21,902 nt of DNA from Prevotella sp. (GCA_017442765.1 JAFRZC010000107.1:1-21902); one strand, 5' to 3'. Shown: positions 13,666-20,918, numbered from the stretch's first letter. Notes: generated from the sequence alone by a model not told the origin. Numbers and translations are program-made.

Positions 13666-14493
13666 ATGAAGAATAAGATTGGAGCCCTCGTTCTACTTGC
13701 GGCATTCGCCGCTACGATGGGCTGTCACGGAGACAGGCAGACCGGCAAACAGCGTACAGACGGCAACGGTGTCACAGAACAGGCCTGGCGGTTGCCGGGC
13801 GACTCTACGGTATATGGGCTGACGTGCGAGGGCTCGGGCGACACGGTGCTCGTGCTCTTGCCCGAGGACGGCAGCGACCCCATCCGCTACAACATTGAGC
13901 AGGCAACCAGGGAAGGGCGCGTGCTGGGAAATCCGCAGACAGGCGACCGCACGGCCATCGTCGTCAGCAAAGACGACAAGCACGTCGCTGAGCTGGTCAT
14001 CGACATCGACGAGCTGAAGGGCATCTGGTGCTACCTCGTGATGCCCACTGTGCGCGAGGGGCACGAGCTGAACGACTCGCTGCGGCAGCTCTACTTCATT
14101 CCACGCGAATACGGCTTTGCCCTGCTGCGGCAGTGGACAGCGCAGAGCGTGGGCTACGTGAGCGAGGCCAACGCGCTGGCCGGCGAGAGCCCCGTCGTCT
14201 ATCCGCAACTGGGCTACTTCACCGACTGGCACATCCTGAACGGCAAGCTCGTTATCACAAGAGGAACACCCGCGCTGGGGAAAGACAATGAGACCGTCGT
14301 GACCGGCAAGCACAACGACACCTGCGACATCGTCTTCCTGCGCGACGACTCGCTCGTACTGGCCTCCGAAGGACAACAGCGCAGCTACTATCGCAAGCAA
14401 AGCCAGGAGGAGGTAAACCAGAAGGCTAAGGAAATGACCGAGATTCTCAGAAAGCAGGCTCTCGCAACCGCGGGAGTGGCAAACGACGAATAA
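13666..14493 (+). CDS. Lipoprotein of unknown function
   Basis: 275 residues from the ATG at 13666; an in-frame GTG directly before it is a less likely start. A lipoprotein signal ends in AATMGC with the predicted lipidated Cys at residue 20, followed by a polar linker. The mature domain reads like a beta-rich extracytoplasmic fold: DSTVYGLTCEGSGDTVLVLLP, then a middle KGIWCYLVMPTVREG and LGYFTDWHILNGKLVITRG. It ends in a charged helix (QEEVNQKAKEMTEILRKQAL). I do not recognise the family. It has its own promoter (13575-13606) and appears to be a single-gene unit. Cysteines beyond the lipid one are few, so no obvious redox role. Confidence 0.82.
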   Translation: MKNKIGALVLLAAFAATMGCHGDRQTGKQRTDGNGVTEQAWRLPGDSTVYGLTCEGSGDTVLVLLPEDGSDPIRYNIEQATREGRVLGNPQTGDRTAIVVSKDDKHVAELVIDIDELKGIWCYLVMPTVREGHELNDSLRQLYFIPREYGFALLRQWTAQSVGYVSEANALAGESPVVYPQLGYFTDWHILNGKLVITRGTPALGKDNETVVTGKHNDTCDIVFLRDDSLVLASEGQQRSYYRKQSQEEVNQKAKEMTEILRKQALATAGVANDE

Positions 14494-14513
14494 CAGACCA
14501 ATTGGGCGCAGAG

Positions 14514-14580
14514 ATTATGCATTATGAACCAAAGGTCGCTGCCTACGGGGAAAAGCAATTATGCATTATGCATTATTCAT
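14514..14580. repeat. ATTATGCATTATG repeat between the lipoprotein gene and queF
   Basis: The 13-mer ATTATGCATTATG occurs at 14514-14526 and 14558-14570, the second copy running on as CATTATTCAT into the queF stop codon. Similar AT-rich low-complexity sequence lies at 4404-4440. Such strings are common between genes in this group. No terminator is seen between the convergent genes. Confidence 0.7.
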
Positions 14581-15046
14581 CAGAGCGCAGCCCGTAGCCA
14601 TGAAGCCGCTCCTCGGCCAGGCGCTCATACTTTGTGCCCGGCTGCCCATAGTTGGCGTAGGGATGGATGGCAATGCCGCCACGCGGAGTAAACAACCCCT
14701 TCACCTCTATATACTTCGGATTCATCAGCTTTATTAAATCTTTCATAATGGTGTTCACGCAGTCCTCATGGAAGTCACCATGATTGCGGAACGAGAAAAG
14801 ATAGAGTTTCAGACTCTTGCTCTCCACCATGCGCTTGTCAGGGAGATACATGATGCGTATCTCGGCAAAGTCGGGCTGACCCGTGATGGGACAGAGCGTA
14901 GTGAACTCAGGACAACGGAACTCCACCCAATAGTCGTTGTCCCCGTGCAGGTTCTCAAATGTCTCCAATACCTCGGGGGCATAGTCGTCACTATACTCCA
15001 CCTTTTGGCCCAGCCGTTGCAGGCCCTCATCCTGTCGTGTATTCAT
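14573..15046 (-). CDS. queF: NADPH-dependent 7-cyano-7-deazaguanine reductase QueF
   Basis: 157 residues, the short (type I, unimodular) form of QueF, which reduces preQ0 to preQ1 in queuosine synthesis, in the cytosol. The catalytic Cys52 is in [12 protein letters not shown], with Asp59 seven residues later as in characterised enzymes. The NADPH-binding QueF motif [13 protein letters not shown] starts at residue 75, followed by NHGDFHED and, near the C-terminus, [12 protein letters not shown]. The start is the ATG at 15046. Directly before it is a candidate class I preQ1 riboswitch (15050-15086) that would let the product shut off its own enzyme. It is a single-gene unit, with no other queuosine genes in the window. 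Confidence 0.96.
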   Translation of the reverse strand: MNTRQDEGLQRLGQKVEYSDDYAPEVLETFENLHGDNDYWVEFRCPEFTTLCPITGQPDFAEIRIMYLPDKRMVESKSLKLYLFSFRNHGDFHEDCVNTIMKDLIKLMNPKYIEVKGLFTPRGGIAIHPYANYGQPGTKYERLAEERLHGYGLRSDE

Positions 15047-15049
15047 ATT

Positions 15050-15086
15050 CTTGTTTTGTTAAAGGGGGTTGAGCAAGTACCCCTGA
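15050..15086 (-). promoter_or_regulatory. Class I preQ1 riboswitch in the queF leader
   Basis: Read on the minus strand: P1 is AGGGG (15084-15080) with CCCCU (15067-15063). The 12-base loop UACUUGCUCAAC (15079-15068) matches the length and the U-CU-GCU-C pattern of known preQ1-I loops. The tail UUAACAAAACAAG (15062-15050) is the A-rich pseudoknot strand; its CAAG (15053-15050) pairs with CUUG of the loop (15077-15074). This tail is the same as that I recall for the Thermoanaerobacter preQ1-I aptamer. The pseudoknot closes 4 bases before the queF ATG, so binding of preQ1 would block translation initiation. Confidence 0.88.
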
Positions 15087-15100
15087 CTCATTATCGGGTG

Positions 15101-15108
15101 CAAAGATA
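15101..15108 (-). promoter_or_regulatory. Probable -7 element of queF
   Basis: TATCTTTG on the minus strand. The predicted start near 15094 leaves a short leader that contains just the riboswitch. The -33 region is AT-rich without TTG. Confidence 0.6.
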
Positions 15109-15197
15109 CGAAAAATAACTATAAATTAAAAATAAAAACAAAAATAAGCAATAAATTGTGTACTTTCACGATTATATATAAAGCAAAAACCGATAAA

Positions 15198-17180
15198 ATG
15201 ACAAAAGGCATCAAGACCACTACACTCATTTTAGGCTTTATCTTTGTATGCTCGTTTGTTTCGGCCTCGCCTGTCGACAGAAATACAGCAAAAAGAAAAG
15301 CTGCCAAGTACATGTCCACAAAGGGCGAACTTAGATTTGCCGCCGACGCTGGCGGCGAGCAGCCTTCCTATTACATTTTCAACAACGCACAAACAGGCAA
15401 AGGCTTTGTCATCGTTTCAGGCGATGACTCCACAGACGAGATTCTCGGCTATTCCGACTCAGGCAGCTTCAATCCCGACAGCATCCCCGCCAACTTGAAT
15501 TGGTGGCTGCAATGCTACGATGAGCAAATCAAAAACATCCGCACGTTACCATCAAATTCCCGCAGAAAGATGCTTGCCACAGTTTCCGAAAAAACAGCCA
15601 TTGCACCTCTGGTCACAACAAAATGGGGACAAAAAGCTCCCTACAACGGCATGATTCCCATGTATGATGATGCACAGTCCTTCCCAACCGGATGTGCCGC
15701 AACGGCAATGGCGCAAATATTGAAATACTGGAGCAGCGAGAAAGAAACCGCCGAGATTCCCAAATGGTATGTAAACACCAAAGACGGCAGAATAGAAATG
15801 CCCATTTTGCCACCGACCACATTTGACTACGAGAAAATGAAAGACACCTATGATGAAAATGATACTGGAGAAGCCGCAGATGAAGTAGCAAAGCTGATGT
15901 TCTATTGCGGACAGGCATTAAAAATGGATTACCGGATTTATGGCTCTACTGCTGGGGTCACGTCAAATGATTTTAAAAAAGCCTTCAACTTCAGCGGAGA
16001 GATGGAAGACTTAAAAAGAACTCTTTTCAGCACAAGCGAATGGGAGGAAATCATTTACAATGAAATCGTCAACAAAAGACCTGTTTACTATAGCGGAATT
16101 GGAGCCGAAGTAGGCCATGCCTTTATTTGTGATGGCTATGATGGAAAAGGATTGTTCCATATAAACTGGGGATGGGATGGCAGATTTGATGGCTATTTCA
16201 AATTGGCAGAGCTCAATCCGGGAATCGAAACAAATGGCATGGGAAGATATCCTGACGGATTCAATATCAACCAAAATATTACGATTGGAATATGCCCCGA
16301 GGCAACTCCATCTTCTCCTAAAAAACACATTTTGGATATATGCGAGTTCAGTCTACCTACTGAAATCGCGGTCAGATCGTCAGAAAACGAAGACTTCGTC
16401 ATAAATTTTTCATTTGAAGTCGAAAACAATTCCAGAAAGAGTCGTAACTATGACTTAGGATTTGCCATTTGTGACAAGGACAATTCGTTCATCAAGATAA
16501 TCCCAATTGACACAAATATAAATATAAGATATAAACAAAACATCATCAAGGATGTCACTCTTTCACTTGGTCAAGGCATACTCAACGAAACATATACCAT
16601 CAAAGCAATTCATAAAGAGACAGGCACGTTAGAATGGCAATACGACACATATAGTAATATGCGTTATATTAGTGTTACGATAGAGAATAATAATATCACA
16701 TTGAACAGTTTTATTGACGATGAATCGGGGTTCCTAAAAATTAATAATATTGATTTTGAAGGGAAACCCACTATACTATCCGCTATAACCGTAAAACTAA
16801 ATATTACAAATGACTGCTTGCAACACAAAGCTATCAGTTTTGTCAGTCCTATTTATCTTTTTGTCAATGGCTATAGGATATCATCTATCGGGGTTGCTCT
16901 TGACCCAGGAAAAAGCGACGATTTCCTTATGCATTTTACCGCTTTTCAAAAAGGCAAAAACATTATTAACATAACGACCGACTACCAAGGTAAAAACATT
17001 ATATATTCTACAACTTTAGATATAAGTGGTACTACAGATATAAATCTAAAACATTCTGAAGATAATCATGCTACCAGGATTTATAGTCTTGACGGAAAGT
17101 ATATAGGGGTACAAAAAGAACTACAAAACCTGCCATCTGGTATTTATTTCATTAACAAGAAAAAAGTAATTATTCCATAA
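15198..17180 (+). CDS. Secreted C10-family cysteine protease (streptopain/interpain type)
   Basis: 660 residues from the ATG at 15198 (a longer frame begins at a TTG at 15156). Signal peptide to about residue 24. The propeptide has the Spi-like start RNTAKRKAAKYM then GFVIVSGDD. The catalytic domain starts near residue 132 (APLVTTKWGQKAPYN). The nucleophile is Cys166 in FPTGCAATAMAQI, the catalytic His is His307 in VGHAFICDGYDG, followed by LFHINWGWDGRFDGYF. About 300 further residues are beta-sandwich-like. The final residues (RIYSLDGKYIGV then LPSGIYFINKKKVIIP) resemble a type IX secretion sorting tail, implying export to the cell surface. Related Prevotella enzymes attack host proteins; substrates here are unknown. 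The 5' third has GC-rich codons like the neighbours, but from about 15900 the gene is markedly AT-rich. No good promoter is seen; TACTTTCA at 15161 is a poor match. Confidence 0.93.
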   Translation: MTKGIKTTTLILGFIFVCSFVSASPVDRNTAKRKAAKYMSTKGELRFAADAGGEQPSYYIFNNAQTGKGFVIVSGDDSTDEILGYSDSGSFNPDSIPANLNWWLQCYDEQIKNIRTLPSNSRRKMLATVSEKTAIAPLVTTKWGQKAPYNGMIPMYDDAQSFPTGCAATAMAQILKYWSSEKETAEIPKWYVNTKDGRIEMPILPPTTFDYEKMKDTYDENDTGEAADEVAKLMFYCGQALKMDYRIYGSTAGVTSNDFKKAFNFSGEMEDLKRTLFSTSEWEEIIYNEIVNKRPVYYSGIGAEVGHAFICDGYDGKGLFHINWGWDGRFDGYFKLAELNPGIETNGMGRYPDGFNINQNITIGICPEATPSSPKKHILDICEFSLPTEIAVRSSENEDFVINFSFEVENNSRKSRNYDLGFAICDKDNSFIKIIPIDTNINIRYKQNIIKDVTLSLGQGILNETYTIKAIHKETGTLEWQYDTYSNMRYISVTIENNNITLNSFIDDESGFLKINNIDFEGKPTILSAITVKLNITNDCLQHKAISFVSPIYLFVNGYRISSIGVALDPGKSDDFLMHFTAFQKGKNIINITTDYQGKNIIYSTTLDISGTTDINLKHSEDNHATRIYSLDGKYIGVQKELQNLPSGIYFINKKKVIIP

Positions 17181-17192
17181 ATTTATCTTATA

Positions 17193-17200
17193 TATATTTG
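17193..17200 (+). promoter_or_regulatory. Possible -7 element for thioredoxin-cupin operon
   Basis: TATATTTG fits TAnnTTTG and lies 60 bp before the ATG at 17260; no TTG at -33. GTATTTTG around 17219-17226 is a second, weaker candidate. Confidence 0.4.
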
Positions 17201-17259
17201 GATTTATTCGAATATGCTGTATTTTGCAAATTATTAAAAATGAATAAACAACAGAAAAT

Positions 17260-18378
17260 ATGAAGAAACTATTTGCGATTGCAGCCGTCGCGATGGCTGC
17301 GCTGCCACTGATGGCACAATCGAACAAAGAGGCCGAGCAGGCCAAGTACGTGATTGAAGGAACGGCTCCCGACGGGGTCGATAAGGTGTACCTCATCAAC
17401 AAAGGCGGGAATAACGGGGTGCTCGACAGCGTGGAGGTAAAAGACGGGAAATTCCATCTGGAAGGCTCTGAGGCCAAGGACAATTTCTTTCGTGTGGGAG
17501 ACGGGAAAAGTGACGTTCTCTTTATCAATGACGGCACACCGCTGACCATCGACTTGGGCAACAGCACTTTGAAAGGATCACCGTTGAACGAACGACTGAA
17601 CAAATACGACCTCGAGACACGTGCACTCAATAATAAAATTAAGCCTTTCCACGAAGCGATTATGGAATATCAATCTTCGGGCAACCGTACAGAAGAGGAG
17701 ATGAGGACCTTCATCGGACAGTTGTGGCCACAGGTTGAACCCATCCAAAAAGAATTGCAGGCATATCTCATGACCATCATCAGGGAAAACCGCGACAATA
17801 TTATTCCCGCCATCTTTGTGAACCAACTAATCGGAGGCGAGGATGCCGAGGCCGAGATGAAAGAGTATTTTGACCCGTCGTTTGCATACGTGAACCATCC
17901 TGCCTGCGCAAACGCAAAAGCATATCTTGAGGCACAGCTGGCCAAGAATACCATCATCGGCACGCAGTTCATCGACCTTGAGGAGAACGATGTCGATGGA
18001 AAGCCTCACAAGCTGAGCGAATATGTAGGTAAGGGCAACTACGTGCTCATCGACTTCTGGGCATCGTGGTGCGGGCCGTGTATGGGAGAGATGCCCAACG
18101 TGAAAGCCAACTACGACAAATATCACGAAAAAGGCTTCAACGTCGTAGGTCTATCCTTCGACCGCGACGCCGCCGCATGGAAGAAAGCCATCACAGAGAA
18201 AGGCCTCAACTGGATTCACCTCTCCGACCTGAAATTCTGGCAAAGCGTTGCCGCCAAGACCTATCAGATACAGAGCATCCCCTCGTCATTGCTCGTTGAC
18301 CCGACTGGCAAGATTGTCGCCCGCGACCTGCGCGGCGAAGCCCTCGGCCAAAAACTCGCAGAAATTTATGGATTTTAA
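17260..18378 (+). CDS. TlpA-like thiol-disulfide oxidoreductase with DUF4369 domain
   Basis: 372 residues with a Sec signal peptide (to about residue 20, MAALPLMAQ). The N-terminal region, about residues 29-120, fits DUF4369 (YVIEGTAPDGVDKVYLINKGG through FLINDGTPLTIDL-like strands). A helical linker follows, then a TlpA/AhpC-type thioredoxin domain from about 232. The redox site is WASWCGPC (WCGPC at 270-274) and the cis-proline loop is IQSIPSSLLVDPTG. It acts in the periplasm, probably reducing or rearranging disulfides. Proteins of this layout are numerous in Bacteroidales. The cupin gene follows after 2 bp, so the two are co-transcribed. A degraded copy of its last 15 codons is found at 20871-20918. 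Confidence 0.92.
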   Translation: MKKLFAIAAVAMAALPLMAQSNKEAEQAKYVIEGTAPDGVDKVYLINKGGNNGVLDSVEVKDGKFHLEGSEAKDNFFRVGDGKSDVLFINDGTPLTIDLGNSTLKGSPLNERLNKYDLETRALNNKIKPFHEAIMEYQSSGNRTEEEMRTFIGQLWPQVEPIQKELQAYLMTIIRENRDNIIPAIFVNQLIGGEDAEAEMKEYFDPSFAYVNHPACANAKAYLEAQLAKNTIIGTQFIDLEENDVDGKPHKLSEYVGKGNYVLIDFWASWCGPCMGEMPNVKANYDKYHEKGFNVVGLSFDRDAAAWKKAITEKGLNWIHLSDLKFWQSVAAKTYQIQSIPSSLLVDPTGKIVARDLRGEALGQKLAEIYGF

Positions 18379-18380
18379 TT

Positions 18381-18854
18381 ATGAAAAAGAAGACACTTAT
18401 TAAACTATGCATCGTGGCAGCCATACTTGCCTTGTGTGGCCTGGCCATACTGTTAGTCTGCTGTAAAAACGCGGCATGCCACGCTGATTCGCAAGTGCAG
18501 TCAACCGAACTGATACGCACCAGCCAGAGCTGGGACGGTGTGGAACTGCCCGATTACCTCTGCGGTCGTCCCGAACTGGTTGCAGTGAAGTATGTGTTCC
18601 CTGCCGGTAAAAAGCTGGGCTGGCACCACCACCCGGTAATCAACTATGGCGTGCTCGTTGAAGGCGAGCTGACCATCATCGGACAAGACGGCCAGGAGAA
18701 GGTCGTCCATGAGGGCGAGGCTGTCGTCGAGATGGTGAACACCATCCACCACGGCGAGAACCGGGGCACGAAACCCGTCGTGCTCTACATGTTCTACCTT
18801 TCACAGAAAGACAAGCCTCTCGCCGTGCAACATCCCGAAATTCCACTGGAATAA
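18381..18854 (+). CDS. Membrane-anchored cupin-domain protein
   Basis: 157 residues. An N-terminal hydrophobic segment (about 7-28, ending ILLVCC) is a membrane anchor or possibly a lipoprotein signal. The cupin domain covers about residues 65-145: FPAGKKLGWHHHPVINYGVLVEGELTII gives the first cupin motif with His82-84 as metal ligands. GEAVVEMVNTIHHGENRG is the second, with two more His. No known enzyme motif beyond the cupin barrel, so binding or dioxygenase-like chemistry cannot be told apart. It starts 2 bp after the thioredoxin-like gene and must share its transcript; a periplasmic partnership is likely but inferred. A terminator lies 40 bp after the stop. Confidence 0.88.
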   Translation: MKKKTLIKLCIVAAILALCGLAILLVCCKNAACHADSQVQSTELIRTSQSWDGVELPDYLCGRPELVAVKYVFPAGKKLGWHHHPVINYGVLVEGELTIIGQDGQEKVVHEGEAVVEMVNTIHHGENRGTKPVVLYMFYLSQKDKPLAVQHPEIPLE

Positions 18855-18893
18855 ATCCTAAAAACACAGGATATAGGATAAGTACAGCAAAAC

Positions 18894-18937
18894 AAAATTT
18901 TTCCCACAAATGCTTGGCCGATTGCGGGAAAAATTTT
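18894..18937. terminator. Bidirectional-looking terminator after the cupin gene
   Basis: Perfect 12-bp stem: AAAATTTTTCCC (18894-18905) with GGGAAAAATTTT (18926-18937), 20-base loop. The T-run is part of the stem on both strands. The next promoter's TTG lies in its loop and its -7 element begins on the last base of the stem. Confidence 0.75.
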
Positions 18938-18944
18938 ATCTTTG
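18914..18944 (+). promoter_or_regulatory. Promoter of the 6S-like RNA
   Basis: TTG (18914-18916), 20-bp spacer, TATCTTTG (18937-18944): full consensus. Predicted transcription start at about 18951, with no coding region until 19214. Confidence 0.8.
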
Positions 18945-18950
18945 CATCGT

Positions 18951-19155
18951 GCATTGTCTCTTGCAGATATTGCACAGACATTTTTGATAAAGAAGCGTTA
19001 TGCTTAACTTGTGATAGGAAACCTGAGAAATTTCTTTTATAGCGCAAGAAAGTATAATGGTTCACGCATAGGCGTGGACTGTTATTATACCTTTCGTGCT
19101 ACAAGGTTTTCTCAGGACCTCCTATCTAAGATTGGTGTACAGTTCCACGCTTCTC
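18951..19155 (+). ncRNA. ssrS: Rod-shaped RNA, probably 6S RNA (Bacteroidales-1 type)
   Basis: A strong promoter is followed by about 200 bases that fold into one long interrupted rod. Stems, from outside in: AGAAGCG (18991-18997) with 19148-19154; CTTA (19003-19006) with 19127-19130; GATAGGA (19013-19019) with TCCTATC (19120-19126); CCTGAGAAA (19022-19030) with TTTCTCAGG (19108-19116). Then an internal bubble of 9 and 6 bases, TAGCGC (19040-19045) with 19096-19101, GAAAG with CTTTC (19048-19052/19091-19095), TATAAT with ATTATA (19053-19058/19084-19089). The apex is GTTCACGC-ATAG-GCGTGGAC (19060-19079). A promoter-mimicking rod with a central bubble is the hallmark of 6S RNA, which binds housekeeping RNA polymerase. 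A 5' hairpin (18955-18980) precedes it. Ends are estimates; the family call rests on shape, not on a model search. Confidence 0.65.
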
Positions 19156-19163
19156 CATATCTG

Positions 19164-19171
19164 TAACTTTG
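19164..19171 (+). promoter_or_regulatory. Probable -7 element for the BspA-like gene
   Basis: TAACTTTG, 43 bp before the ATG at 19214, with no TTG at the right distance. AAGG at 19207-19210 precedes the ATG by three bases. Confidence 0.5.
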
Positions 19172-19213
19172 CCTTTGCGGAACTTTGGAGGGCAGCAAAA
19201 AGAAATAAGGAAA

Positions 19214-20827
19214 ATGAAAACAATACATCTGCCTTTGCTGTTGTTGACCTTTCTATCCGCGCATATATATGCTGATGACGGCACGGTCTTTGACGAAGTG
19301 CCACAGGCTGGGCTGCACATGACGTTCAAGATACTGAGCGAGGAGGACAAGACCCTGCAGATAGGTATAGGCGACTATTCGTGGAAGACGTGCATATCGA
19401 ACACAACATCGGGACAAGTAAAGATTCCCTCACAGATTCCTTATTATGAAAAACCCTATACCGTTGTCCGCGTCGGGTACGGAGCATTCTACAGGTGCAA
19501 CAAACTGACATCCATCATTCTGCCGACAACGACAGAAGTCATTGAAGCCTGTGCCATTCAGTTTTGTACCAATTTACATGAGGTCGTTCTTGGCGAAAGC
19601 CTGCGCGAGATAGGAAGCGATGCATTTTTAGAATGTAACCAACTGGTTTCTCCCACTTTCCCTGTCACACTGGAAAGAATTGGGGTTGGTGCTTTTCAAT
19701 GCTGCTATGCCATTACATCCATCACCATTCCCCGAAACGTAAATTCCATCGGGGAGCAAGCCTTCCATTACTGTGAGAAGATTGAAAATATTGTTGTCGA
19801 TGAACGAAACACCATGTATGACTCCCGTAACAATTGCAATGCCATCATTGAGACTGCGACGAACAAACTCATCAGTGGATGTAAGAATACACAGATTCCT
19901 GACAATGTCACAGCCATTGGCAACTACGCTTTTGCAGGACATACTGCCATGACCGAAATCAAACTTCCTAAAGATATAGAAGAAATCGGTGCGGCTGCGT
20001 TTCGTAATTGTAAAAGCCTTAGCTCAATTGTTGCAAAAATGACTGAGCCACCCCATATCTCGGCTGACAACTTCTATAACATTTCTCCCCGTGCCATGCT
20101 TACCATTCCTTATGGTACAAAGGAGGCCTACGTCGCAGCAGGATGGACAGAGGATATTTTCAAGGGTGGCATTGTGGAAGAAGAGCCTACGGAAATTTCC
20201 ATTTCAATTAGTGAAAACGAGATACGAACCTTCTCATCTTCATACCCACTCAATTTTCACCAAGCAGATAATATCAAGGCATATATCGCTTCCGCATTCA
20301 CACCTCGTACAGGGGAGGTTATACTGACACGCATCAAGAACGCCCCTGCCAACACCGGCCTGATTCTTATAGGAGAAGTCGGACACCACGTCATTCCTGT
20401 TGAAAATGAAGAAATCGTGGTGTCAAACCTGTTGAGAGCTGTATTAGAGCCCACTACACTTGAACAAGACAACCCGCTCTACACAAATTTTGTATTTGAC
20501 AACAAAGGCGACGGATATGGATTCTATGCCGTTGAAGAAAGCTGCATTCTCGAAGCAGGTACAGCTTATCTTCCACTGGAAAAAGACATCTCCAGCCTGA
20601 TATCACCGGGAGCAAAGCTAAATATTGTACTGAACGAAGACGTGGAAACCAGCATTTCTCCAATTCATAATTCAGAGTCCACTGTTCATTATCTTGATAA
20701 TGGTTTCTATGACCTGCAAGGAAGCAAGATTGCCGACAATCCCTCATTCTTCAACTTTCTTCCCCCATCCCCAAAAGGTATCTATATTCGGAACGGGAAG
20801 AAGATTCTTGTGAATTGGAACCGATGA
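19214..20827 (+). CDS. Secreted BspA-type leucine-rich-repeat protein
   Basis: 537 residues from the ATG at 19214. Signal peptide to about residue 20 (LLLLTFLSAHIYA). LRR_5/BspA repeats run from about residue 90 to 300, each with an A-F or I-P core: VGYGAFYRCNKLTSIILP, IGSDAFLECNQLVSPTFP, IGVGAFQCCYAITSITIP, IGEQAFHYCEKIENIVV, IGNYAFAGHTAMTEIKLP and IGAAAFRNCKSLSSIV. The run closes with the usual TIPYGTKEAYVAAGW. A beta-rich region of about 200 residues follows. The end, YDLQGSKI then PKGIYIRNGKKILV, resembles a type IX secretion tail as in the C10 protease. BspA proteins are surface adhesins binding host matrix proteins; no ligand can be inferred. The last codons (NWNR, stop) lie in sequence homologous to the exchanger gene downstream. 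More AT-rich than the housekeeping genes. Confidence 0.92.
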   Translation: MKTIHLPLLLLTFLSAHIYADDGTVFDEVPQAGLHMTFKILSEEDKTLQIGIGDYSWKTCISNTTSGQVKIPSQIPYYEKPYTVVRVGYGAFYRCNKLTSIILPTTTEVIEACAIQFCTNLHEVVLGESLREIGSDAFLECNQLVSPTFPVTLERIGVGAFQCCYAITSITIPRNVNSIGEQAFHYCEKIENIVVDERNTMYDSRNNCNAIIETATNKLISGCKNTQIPDNVTAIGNYAFAGHTAMTEIKLPKDIEEIGAAAFRNCKSLSSIVAKMTEPPHISADNFYNISPRAMLTIPYGTKEAYVAAGWTEDIFKGGIVEEEPTEISISISENEIRTFSSSYPLNFHQADNIKAYIASAFTPRTGEVILTRIKNAPANTGLILIGEVGHHVIPVENEEIVVSNLLRAVLEPTTLEQDNPLYTNFVFDNKGDGYGFYAVEESCILEAGTAYLPLEKDISSLISPGAKLNIVLNEDVETSISPIHNSESTVHYLDNGFYDLQGSKIADNPSFFNFLPPSPKGIYIRNGKKILVNWNR

Positions 20828-20871
20828 CAGGCAAGCAAGGCCGAGCACGATAAGGCCGAGGGGACGCCAGA
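20812..20871 (-). pseudogene. Relic of calcium/sodium exchanger coding sequence
   Basis: On the minus strand this reads tryptophan-arginine then LGLIVLGLACL, the same as WRSIGLIVLGLACLIIGSN encoded at about 21490-21548 in the intact exchanger gene. At DNA level ATTGGAACCGAT, GACAGGC and AAGGCCGAGCACGATAAGGCC align with the exchanger with few mismatches, but there is a 5-base deletion and a 4-base insertion, so the frame is broken. Its left part is shared with the end of the BspA-like gene. Confidence 0.75.
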
Positions 20872-20918
20872 GCGGCGAAGCCCTCGAAAAGAAACTCGCA
20901 GAAATCTACAGCGACTGA
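20871..20918 (+). pseudogene. Relic of a thioredoxin-like gene 3' end
   Basis: Encodes SGEALEKKLAEIYSD and a stop, against RGEALGQKLAEIYGF and a stop at 18331-18378; about 35 of 48 bases are identical. Reading frame and stop are kept but nothing upstream matches. It abuts the exchanger relic directly, so the pair is a rearrangement scar. The lower identity suggests it derives from a paralogue, not a recent copy of 17260-18378. Confidence 0.7.

Noticed and set aside
18676..19065. Open minus-strand frame of 129 codons across the cupin gene end and the 6S-like RNA
   Set aside because: It crosses a terminator and a structured RNA and has an Arg/Ser-rich shadow composition.
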